From Glomus cerebriforme (lineage: Eukaryota; Glomeromycota; Glomeromycetes; Glomerales; Glomeraceae), in assembly GCA_003550305.1 (NCBI GenBank), contig QKYT01000269.1, positions 122,320 through 139,275 on the forward strand: 16,956 nucleotides of DNA, given 5' to 3'. The notes beneath the pieces were generated by a model. It saw only the letters and a list, made by a program, of their open reading frames with translations, made no database searches and had not been told where the DNA came from. Positions 10,476 through 16,956 of this stretch are shown here, piece by piece; positions within the stretch are counted from its first letter, which is position 1, and every line of letters starts with the position of its first letter. Made by a program: the position numbers and the translations under genes.

Positions 10476-10655
10476 TAGTATTACAATCCGTCTATCCTCC
10501 ATCCATATTTGTGATCGGATATCTGAATAGAATTTTTATAAACAGATCAGATGAAAGGGATTAAGGATATCCGTAATGGATTATCCAGATCATCCATAAT
10601 TATTAACAAATTATCCGTATTATTAACGGATATCTGGATATCTGTATCACCTACT
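10476..10655. mobile_element. Small GGATATCC-rich repeat, possible hAT-type MITE
   Basis: About 180 bp with repeated variants of ggatatcc/ggatatctg at 10516, 10565, 10578 and twice at 10626-10643. Both outer ends start TAGTA when read inwards, and the left end (tagtattacaatccg) loosely resembles the right end read inverted (tagtaggtgatacagat). Clusters of GGATATCC near the ends are seen in some hAT elements. No clear 8 bp target duplication is visible, so the assignment is tentative. Confidence 0.35.
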
Positions 10656-11383
10656 AATTTTTTTTTCTAAAAAAATTTTTTTATAACACCTATGAAATTG
10701 ACATTAGGTATTCTTTCTTTCTTTTCTTTTCTTTCTTTAACAATAAGTAATTATTATTTAATTATTTTATTTCTTTTTTTTCATCTTTTAGGTTTGGTCA
10801 GGAATCTATGAACGATAATAGAACTAAATCTAACGCTTTTGGAACTATTTCTTGCAAGCATTTCCAAGTGTAATTGCAGTGCTGTCAAGCATACTGTTTC
10901 ACTGCTTCCCAGTACATTTCAATATAGTTGAGTTCACAATGAAACTTCGGATAAAATATAACTTTATGTCCAAGTTCTTCAATTATTTCCTGCAAAACTG
11001 GTTTTTGATTGAGAAAATCCTCTTGGGTAGCTAAAACATGACGTGCACAATATCTTGGATTCTCTAATGATATTTCTTTATTACCATAAAACCCTTTTAA
11101 TCCCGATCCTCATAAATCATGTTCTTGTAAAATTATTTTCATTCCCTTTGGTTTTCCGCGAAGTTTTTTATCTGGATAATCATCAGAAAATACCATTCTT
11201 TGAACTTGTCCATTAAAAATGGTATCACGCATAATTGGTTGTTTCTCACCAGGATTAAAATTCATGTTTGTTACATTGAGTATCATTGGCTAATTTTGCA
11301 TGGCTGGAGGAATTGTCAAATGCAAATACTGCAATCATTCCTGGATGTGTCTTCTCAAAAATTGGAATTGCTCTAGTTTTAAT

Positions 11384-11458
11384 CTATACTGTATTAATTA
11401 AAATAGAAATTCTTTAATTAGCTTAAATTTAATTATCTTATCATATATATTAATATAC
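11384..11458 (-). other. Transposase intron 3
   Basis: 75 bp, starting gtatattaat. Using the second AG (11384) rather than the one 5 bases earlier (11389) joins NQLIEQ to IKTRAIPIFEK in frame, so the later acceptor is preferred. Confidence 0.65.
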
Positions 11459-11797
11459 CTGTTCAATTAATTGATTTATATTCCACCATCTATCAAAATT
11501 TTTTTCCAAATTAATTATAACATGTGCTTCATATAGAATTGAATCATCTGTATCATCTTCACTTAATTTCTAATAGTTTCTGTTAAGAAATCACTGACAT
11601 GGATCAATTGTCCTTGTCCTTTTTTGCGTAATGGCTGCTCATTTTTGGGTCTCCATTCAGATTTTTGTCCATCATTTGATTGAAAGGTTGTCTTATCATG
11701 AATAACAAAAATGTGTAAGCATTCATCATCTTCTAATTCAGAATTAACTTGAATTTCACATTCCTCACCAATAAATTTTGGCATTAAACTTTGATAC

Positions 11798-11865
11798 CTA
11801 TAAATAAAATTAAAAATTAATTAAAAGCTTGTTTTTTTATTTTTATTAATAGAAAAATATATTAC
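11798..11865 (-). other. Transposase intron 2
   Basis: 68 bp, starting gtaatatatt and ending tatttatag on the minus strand. Splicing joins FLETMEG to YQSLMPKFIGEE in frame, which supports the call. Confidence 0.75.
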
Positions 11866-11978
11866 CCTTCCATGGTTTCAAGAAATTCTTTTCGATAAGC
11901 AATAACATCTTCTCTTTCATGACCATCAACATAAACATAAATCCCATTTTTTTTAACCATCAAGTTGCAGTCTTTTTG

Positions 11979-12040
11979 CTAAAATAAAATAATGAGATAT
12001 AATTATTATAAGTATATAGTATGAGTAACTTAAATTATAC
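11979..12040 (-). other. Transposase intron 1
   Basis: 62 bp, starting gtataattta and ending ttattttag on the minus strand. It separates the ...CIENKITIR part from ...YVYVDGHEREDVIAYRKEF. Confidence 0.65.
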
Positions 12041-12835
12041 CTGATTGTTATTTTATTTTCTATACAGATGGAAGGCAGGATTTCTTTACTAATAAAGTTG
12101 CAAAAACTATTAACAGTAACATCAAATTTGTGTTGTCACAAATATGAAGCTACTTTTAATTGAATATCTTCATCATCAAGAAGACTGCTTCCTTTAAAAT
12201 GATGCTCACGATTATCTTTAGGAATATCACCATAGTTTATAAATGCCTTGGCCCAACTTCTAACATAACGTGCAAACCATACTCCATGATTTAATATTTT
12301 TGCAACCATTTGACTTGCATTCAACTTTGAATATCCTCTTTTAAGAAGGTGAAAATAATACTGGGTTGCTTTTAGCCGCCTGATGTTAACTGCAGATCTT
12401 CAATTTTTAACTTATTTTCAATTTGTTCAATAAAAGGTATATATTTTATAGGTTATTCATTATTTTTCTCTTTAAGTTTACCTTCATTTTGGTTATCAAT
12501 ATCCCATGGCTCATTACTTAAATTTTCTTGAGAACTTTTTTTAGATAATAGTTGAAGAAGTGTTTGTTCATTTTTTTTTTGATTTTCTAATGCTTTTATT
12601 TTTTTCCGATATCTAATTATGCAAGAATTTCCTAAATTAGTTAATGGACGTTTAGACTTTTTCAAAATGTTCATATTTTTCATTAAAGTTGAAAAAATCT
12701 GTTCTGCATCATTTTTGATTTGATTATCAATCCACTCAACTTCATCTTCTGTACTGTTTTCATCATCTGAACTTGAAATATTGGTAACTTGTACAAAATT
12801 ATTTTGTTTTTTAGCAATATCTCAGCATTGTTGTA

Positions 12836-13358
12836 CAGTCGTCCCCCTTTATAATCACACCCTTCGGGACTTCTAAATACTGTGATTATAGTGAGGTGTT
12901 TTTATAAAAAGGGTTTTTACTATATAATCACATATATAATAAATTTTTATATTGGTGTGATTATATTAAAAAATTTCTTACTAAAAATAGCTAAAAATAA
13001 TATTATAATAAAAATTTTTTTTTAAAAAAATCTTAAGTAAAATAACTATAATTTTTATTGTTTAATACAAAAATATTAGTGTGAAAACAAAAAATTTCTA
13101 AAAAAAACTTTATATCCCTCCCACCTACCCACCGGCCGCAGCTTTATTATATAGTTTTTTAAGATTATGCGAACATATAATCTTTGTTATACAGTCACGT
13201 AAAAAAAATTACATAAATATAAAATGTTTATTTCAGTCACGTATACGAATATGTAATAAAATTACACAACTATTATGTAAAAAGAATTACACAAGACTTT
13301 TTATGTGTTTACGTATTATTTTTATTTATACTTCTTAATTTATAATTCTAAAAAAAGT
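12836..13358 (+). mobile_element. Right inverted arm: non-autonomous pogo/Tc1-like element, outer end missing
   Basis: Inverted copy of 8274-8871. The inner end is TA (12834-12835) followed by CAGTCGTCCCCCTTTATAAT, a pogo-like terminus. Four alternating copies of TATAATCACA (12850-12859, 12923-12932) and TGTGATTATA (12881-12890, 12956-12965) follow, which could be transposase-binding repeats. There is no ORF. At 13358 identity with the left arm stops abruptly and LINE-2 3' sequence begins, so the outer end is lost. Confidence 0.6.
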
Positions 13359-13567
13359 TTTGGTTCGTTTCGGGTTGGAGGCGCCTTTGGCCTTGTGGAC
13401 ATACTATTCAGCTTTCGCAAAATTCCCAGACGGTGACAAGTCGGCCTTTTTTCGCTTAGCGAGGGGTAGTGTTTTCTTTTTGTTGTTTTATATGTAGTAT
13501 TGTAATCAATATTTGCTATAAAAATTTAATAAAATTTAAATGCAAGATCGCATCGTTAAAAAAAAAA
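13358..13567 (+). mobile_element. LINE-2: 3' end of a related LINE
   Basis: This stretch contains cgcctttggccttgtgga, ttcagctttcgcaaaattcc and gaggggtagtgttttc, then the terminus tgcaagatcgcatcgtt and 10 A residues (13558-13567). LINE-3 has nearly the same sequence. LINE-1 shares only the first part and the terminus, so it belongs to another subfamily. No target duplication is found upstream, because the 5' side joins the right arm directly. The junction at 13358 is therefore a deletion or rearrangement point rather than a simple 5' truncation. Confidence 0.8.
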
Positions 13568-13598
13568 TAGAGGTTGTGCTTTAGAGGTTGTGCTTAGG
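13568..13598 (+). repeat. Tandem double copy of the LINE target sequence
   Basis: tagaggttgtgctt (13568-13581) is followed at once by tagaggttgtgcttagg (13582-13598). The second matches the LINE-1 target duplication exactly. Two copies in a row after the LINE-2 tail could be traces of two insertion events at one target. Confidence 0.85.
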
Positions 13599-13850
13599 AG
13601 CCACTTTTTCCCAATAAATTTTTTCCAAATTTTTTATGAAGCAAAAACACAATCTGGAGGCTTCGTTTACTATGGTGACAGCCTTCAGGGTCTTAAGAAA
13701 AAATGCTCCTCTTGTTATTTAACGTTTAATAAAATAGTTTAGGTTGTTTGCATTTTATTATTTTTAAATACACCTACAATTTTCATTTTACAACTCTTGG
13801 ATAATGACCTTTAACGATACCTCTGGAAGTGTTTGGTACTCTCAGCTTGC
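13599..13850. repeat. Flank repeat, right copy (inverted)
   Basis: Inverted counterpart of 1-234, including atgctcctcttgttattta and caactcttggataatgac. It begins right after the LINE target sequence, as on the left. Differences from the left copy are mostly transitions. Homology runs up to the limit set by the left window edge. Confidence 0.85.
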
Positions 13851-13950
13851 CAGTCTTGCACAAGTTTCATCTCTTTAGAGTACAAAAAGGGAAGTAATAG
13901 AAAGTTTTGTAAGGAAGAGAATGATTTTTCTTAACTCTGGGTTCTTGTGA
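13768..13950 (+). pseudogene. Coding remnant, right copy (FYNSWIMTFNDTS...)
   Basis: One frame reads FSFYNSWIMTFNDTSGSV then WYSQLASLAQVSSL, TAG at 13876-13878, then STKREVIESFVRKRMIFLN and TGA at 13948-13950. The first 22 codons are conserved with the inverted copy at the left window edge. It continues further than the left copy because the window does not cut it. The family is unknown to me; it may be a fragment of LINE ORF2. Confidence 0.4.
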
Positions 13951-14432
13951 ACGAACTGTTTGAAAAGGGTTTGGAGGGGGAGAACTTTTCTTTTGGAGTG
14001 TTGTTTGATGTTTTTCCTAGTGTGTTTTACTTTAGGTTTTTTGTGGCTAGATATAGCTGTTTTTTCTAATTTTATTTCTTTTATTTTTGGTTTATTTTAT
14101 TTTATTTTTTGTTTCTTTGGCGAAGTCTTGGGTTGTCCTCTGGTAATTTTTATCAACTCCTGCAGTTGGGGAGCAATGCATCTGCTGCTGTTTGGGGGAT
14201 GAGAGGTACTGGAATGATGATCGCAACAAGGCTAGTTTGGTGTAACTTATTGTTTTTTAAAGATGTCAATCATTTAAGGAGGGTGACTTACAGTCTATTA
14301 AAATGATGGGCATAGGTGGTCACATAGTGCTGATCCTATCAGATACGCACTTTGGTACTGAGCAAAGATGGCTGTGGTCATCACGGTCTGGTAGTGAGAT
14401 TAACAGCTGGAATCTCATTTTTATTTTTTTAT
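13951..14432. other. T-rich stretch without a recognisable gene
   Basis: Open frames here are short and rich in Phe and Leu because of T runs; none looks like a conserved protein. The last part, before 14433, may be LINE-3 sequence upstream of the recognisable 3' UTR, but homology to LINE-1 cannot be shown by eye. Confidence 0.5.
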
Positions 14433-14624
14433 TTTTGGTTCAGGGGCACATTTGGTCTTGTGGACATGCTGTTCAGCTTCCGCAGAATTTCCAGACGGTG
14501 ACAGGTTGGCCTTTTTTTGCTTAGCGAGGGGTAGTGTTTTCTTTTTGTTGTTTTATATGTAGTATTATAATCAATATTTGCCATAAAAATTAAATGCAAG
14601 ATCGCATTGTTAAAAAAAAAAAAA
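14433..14624 (+). mobile_element. LINE-3: 3' end of a LINE of the LINE-2 subfamily
   Basis: Close match to 13358-13557: ggtcttgtggacatgctg, ttcagcttccgcagaattt, gcttagcgaggggtagtg, then tgcaagatcgcattgtt and 13 A residues. It is followed by agagattgtgctttatg, again close to the target of LINE-1 and LINE-2. The left limit is where homology to LINE-2 starts; the element may extend further upstream. Confidence 0.8.
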
Positions 14625-14625
14625 G

Positions 14626-14935
14626 AGATTGTGCTTTATGGTTTAAAAGATTAGAAGCTTTAGTTTTACTATCACTTAGTATCTCACGTCGTATTCATTA
14701 CAATTGGTTTCCTTCTTTGAATTTATCTCAAGAATCAGTTTCTGTTGTGCACCCTGCTATTAATGATATGAAAAAAATTGGGTTTCAGTATGGATCCATT
14801 CTCAATTCTCTTCAATTATTGGTAGAATTATTAGGAAATTTGCGAAGACTGATAAACTTCTTGTTGAACATTGGATTCAAGTCCTTCCTGATAGTACTTC
14901 TTCTAATGATATTTCGCCTTCATCTCTAATAAGGT
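14626..14935 (+). pseudogene. LINE-4: fragment of a LINE ORF2 (between RT and RNase H)
   Basis: The frame CALWFKRLEALVLLSLSI then SRRIHYNWFPSLN, and after a frameshift SSIIGRIIRKFAKTDKLLVE and HWIQVLPDSTSSNDISPSSL, match LINE-1 ORF2 at about 2500-2220 (WWFQKLADLVLLS, RIHPNWFPFLN, SSIIGRVIKKYAKFNKLLVE, HWIQ, DVSPSSL). LINE-3 seems to have inserted inside this ORF2. The matching upstream half of LINE-4 is not seen to the left of LINE-3. Homology to LINE-1 stops after SPSSL. Confidence 0.8.
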
Positions 14936-15262
14936 TGCTTGCTGAAACTAGGGGGTTTTGGCAGAATGGCGTATGCGAAACTGCTGAAACTAGTTTTGCA
15001 AAATCACCTGAAATGCTGAAACTGCCAAAACTGTTTCGGCGTTTTGGCATAGTATATCATATGACATACATACAGTTTTTGCATTTTGATAATCATTTGA
15101 TAATCATTTGATAAATAATTAAGGGTTTAAAATTTATACGCCCCTGCGTAGCAACGCATCCCATATCACGTGATATAGTATATCAAATTTGATTGGCCAT
15201 TATTCATTATACAGATATTTTGTATATTGATAATAATTTCAATAATCGGTCTTTTTTTTCAG
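14936..15262. other. Non-coding stretch with hairpin and palindrome
   Basis: No gene is visible. The first part has repeated gctgaaact and gttttggcag/ctgccaaaac in both orientations, which would allow foldback and suggests a MITE relic. At 15145-15158 TGCGTAGCAACGCA can form a 5 bp hairpin with a 4-base loop in a GC-rich island. At 15163-15176 ATATCACGTGATAT is a perfect 14 bp palindrome with an E-box-like CACGTG core. The end, cttttttttcag, forms the first 3' splice site of the array that follows. Confidence 0.5.
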
Positions 15263-16146
15263 TTTAAATTTTCTTGTATTTCTTGTATTTCATGGTGAGT
15301 GCTTGTAGTGTTTTATATGTGTTTCTTCTTCATACATATTTAATGCTAACTTTCCTTTTTCTTTGTAGATTTCGTTTCTGCCTCTTGTGGATGGACTCTG
15401 GACTTCAGTAAGTGTTTGGAGGTGTATTGTATACACATTTAACACTAACTTCTTTTACTCCTTGTAGATTTCATTTTACTTCTTGCGGACGGAACTCCTG
15501 NATNTAGTAAGTGCTTATAGTAGTGTTATGTGTTTTTCTTTTTACACATTTAATGCTAATTTCCTTTATTTTTTACAGATTTCATTTCTAACTTTTGTGG
15601 ATGGACTCCAGGACTCAGTAAGTGCTTTGTAATGGAGTTGTGTGTGTTTCTTCTTACATATAATACCTAACTCCTTGATTTTTTGTAGATTTCATTTCTA
15701 TCTCTTATGGGTGGACTTCTGAACTTGCGTAAGGATTTGTAGTGGTATTATATGATTTCTTCTTAGTTCTTACACATTCAACGCAACGCTAACTTTCTTT
15801 ATTATTTGTAGATTTCGTTACTATCTCTTGTGGGTAGACTTCTGAACTCATGTAAGGGTTGTTAGTGGTGTTATGTGTGTTTTTCTTATATGTTTAATGC
15901 TAATTTCTTTATTTCTCTATAGATTTCGTTTCTATCTCTTGTGGGTGAACTCTTGGATTCCAGTGTGTTTTTAGTGGTGTTATATGTATTTCTTACATTT
16001 TTAACGCAAACTTCTCTTTTATTTATAGATTTCATTCCTAAATCTTGTGGTAGGACTCCTGGACTCTAGTAAGTGTATGTGGTGATATTATGTGTTGCTT
16101 TTAATACAATTTGTTATATTTAACACTAGCGTCCCTTCCTTCATAG
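15263..16146 (+). repeat. Tandem array of mini-exon/intron units
   Basis: The unit length is about 99-123 bp. Exon-like cores lie at 15369-15407, 15468-15506, 15579-15617 (39 nt each), 15689-15728, 15812-15851, 15923-15962 and 16029-16068 (40 nt each); a divergent first core is at 15263-15294. Each of the seven core starts ATTTC after TAG or CAG. Each ends at a GT donor: GTAAGTG in four, GTAAGG in two, GTGTGT in one. Intervening parts are 60-83 bp and most carry a branch-like gctaac, cctaac, cactaac or gctaat before a T-rich tract. Frame 1 is open in all seven cores (ISFLSLVGGLLDS-like). Frame 3 gives CGWT-like peptides, with stops at the Trp codon in two units. The 40 nt cores break the frame when joined, so a long protein is doubtful. 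No known family is recognised. Confidence 0.75.
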
Positions 16147-16430
16147 ATTTAATGCAACAAAAGACTACTATCTTCTATCATAAATATATAGTGATAAAGT
16201 TAAGAATATCCACGCTGGTGAAAATATAGTTACGCACATTTTATGTATTTTATGTAGAATAAAATAGGTCTAAATTAGAGTTTTAGTTCTTTCATATGTA
16301 ATTTATTTAATAAAAAGTCATTATTCTAAAAAAAGGTTTATTTATGCATGCATTTACCTTTATTACAATTGAAGTATATTATACTGTACATATAGTAAAC
16401 TAAATGCTAAAATTTTGTGCGACTTAACGA
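16147..16430. other. AT-rich stretch without a recognisable gene
   Basis: Right of the last acceptor of the array the sequence attta... no longer matches the repeated core. I see no coding sequence, RNA gene or clear repeat here. It would be the 3' flank of the minus-strand gene that ends at 16431. Confidence 0.5.
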
Positions 16431-16956
16431 TTATTTTTCGTTTTGTGCATATGTACTCGAATAATGCCCAGCTTGTCTACAAATTTTGCAGTGCTGTTGA
16501 TTCTTATTAGATTTTGAAAGTTCTATGGCACTTTTAATTCTTTTTGTCCCCTTTGGCCTATTCTTTCTAGGTTTCTTAATTGGATTTTGAAGTTGCAAAT
16601 TATTTTCATTAGATTCATCATCAGATTCTATTTCGCTATTAACTTCGCTCTCAAAATCATTAAATTCATCAAGATAATGCTGAAAAATCTCTAAAATTCG
16701 TCCATCCCNATTCTCAACTGCCTTAAGAGTAANTTTTTTAGCCATTCCCATTACTTTTCCATAGAAAAGTTTTAGCAGTTCAGTAGCTTGAAATTTAGCT
16801 GCAAATAAGAAAGGTTCATATTTTCCATCCAACTCTTGGCTCTTATACCAACGTGACCTAATAAGTTGAATATGAAACATTGCTGTATATGTATGCATCA
16901 TTAGACTAAAATAATGCTGGCAAACAATTCCTCTTGTAACTGTTGCCAAACATGAA
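16431..16956 (-). CDS. C-terminal part of a MULE-like / SWIM zinc-finger protein, cut by the window edge
   Basis: Open from the window edge to TAA at 16431-16433, about 174 codons. It starts SCLATVTRGIVCQHYF, the second half of a SWIM motif (C...C-x-H). FHIQLIRSRWYK follows, as in FAR1/MULE transposases, then PFLFAAKFQATELLKLFYGK, an acidic stretch DFESEVNSEIESDDE, a basic stretch KKPRKNRPKGTKRIKSAIEL, and a zinc knuckle CKICRQAGHYSSTY. The last Cys of the knuckle (CX2CX4HX4C) is replaced by Tyr. Ns at 16709 and 16733 leave two residues unknown. MULE transposases often end with such SWIM and CCHC modules; the catalytic part lies outside the window. It may be a domesticated gene, an element or a pseudogene. 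Confidence 0.65.
   Translation of the reverse strand, partial: SCLATVTRGIVCQHYFSLMMHTYTAMFHIQLIRSRWYKSQELDGKYEPFLFAAKFQATELLKLFYGKVMGMAKKXTLKAVENXDGRILEIFQHYLDEFNDFESEVNSEIESDDESNENNLQLQNPIKKPRKNRPKGTKRIKSAIELSKSNKNQQHCKICRQAGHYSSTYAQNEK

Larger units (their letters stand above)
10798..12830 (-). pseudogene. DDE transposase (IS630/Tc1/pogo-like fungal family) with three introns, broken
   Basis: In order the fragments show an acidic/basic N-terminal part (SSSDDENSTEDEVEWIDNQI, then KKSKRPLTNLGNS), a middle part (NASQMVAKILNHGVW, FARYVRSWAKAFINYGDIP, DIQLKVASYL), the first catalytic region HDKTTFQSND then GQLIHVSDFLTETI, the second FAFDNSSSH, and the last FYPKFHCELNYIEMYWEAVK. In between lie NMNFNPGEKQPIMRDTIFNG and LRGKPKGMK. 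I recognise this as a widespread fungal DDE transposase with D, D and E retained. Introns fit at 11979-12040, 11798-11865 and 11384-11458. TGA stops lie at 12822, 12136, 11110, 10885 and 10798, where sense codons (Arg or Trp) would fit in several cases; TAA is at 12453. Frameshifts lie near 12370, 11568 and 11275. The N-terminus abuts the right arm and is probably cut off by it. Confidence 0.8.

Noticed and set aside
10780..10791. 3' splice site on the plus strand (catcttttag)
   Set aside because: It lies at the end of a minus-strand transposase remnant, with no plus-strand coding sequence after it.
1529..12824. TGA read as a sense codon in this genome
   Set aside because: Frameshifts and TAA/TAG stops occur in the same pseudogenes, and a related LINE copy has an Arg codon at one of the TGA positions; mutation explains it more simply.
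8274..13358. Reading the two arms as ordinary terminal inverted repeats of the central DDE transposase
   Set aside because: The CAGTCGTCCCCC-type ends with TA point inwards, and the arms interrupt coding sequence on both sides. Kept only as an alternative to test.
13960..14524. Several plus-strand frames of 65-80 codons
   Set aside because: Composition is driven by T runs (Phe, Leu, Cys) with no motif; the last one is LINE 3' UTR sequence shared with LINE-2.
15263..16146. CRISPR-like or simple minisatellite array
   Set aside because: Repeats and spacers are not of CRISPR form and the sequence is eukaryotic; the preserved donor, branch and acceptor signals argue against a plain minisatellite.

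Overview
The window looks like repeat-rich nuclear DNA of a fungus, most likely an arbuscular mycorrhizal fungus of the Rhizophagus type. Reasons: very AT-rich sequence, GT-AG introns of about 60-80 bp, a degenerate F-box/LRR gene of the kind that is hugely expanded in Glomeromycotina, APE-RT-RNaseH LINEs, a fungal DDE transposase and a MULE-like protein tail. This is recognition by eye, not a search. Four isolated Ns (15501, 15504, 16709, 16733) show draft sequence. Almost nothing here reads as an intact gene; it is a graveyard of mobile elements.

Layout. 1-234 is a flank repeat whose inverted copy is at 13599-13850. 252-8028 is one apparently full-length LINE on the minus strand with a perfect 17-18 bp target duplication on both sides. 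It has a two-ORF layout whose ORFs overlap by ATGA, and both ORFs are broken by frameshifts and TGA stops. 8274-8871 and 12836-13358 are inverted copies of a non-coding, pogo/Tc1-like element. Each ends on its inner side with TA next to CAGTCGTCCCCC (left copy CAATCGTCCCCC). They enclose about 4 kb holding an unrecognised coding remnant (+), an F-box/LRR pseudogene (-), another remnant (-), a small GGATATCC-rich repeat and a decayed DDE transposase with three short introns (-). To the right are two further LINE 3' ends (+), at 13358-13567 and 14433-14624. The second is followed directly by a fragment of a related LINE ORF2 (14626-14935).

The most unusual part is 15263-16146: a tandem array in which each unit carries a 39-40 nt exon-like core bounded by a 3' splice site (T-rich tract, TAG or CAG) and a 5' splice site (usually GTAAG). 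A branch-point-like NCTAAC/T lies in most introns. It reads as a row of duplicated mini-exons. The window ends inside a SWIM/zinc-knuckle protein tail (16431-16956, -).

How parts relate. The three LINE 3' ends differ in their 3' UTRs but share one 3' terminus and poly(A), and all three are followed by AGAG[G/A]TTGTGCTT. That suggests a target-site preference. The decay pattern (mainly TGA stops, transition-rich differences between copies) fits deamination of methylated cytosines.
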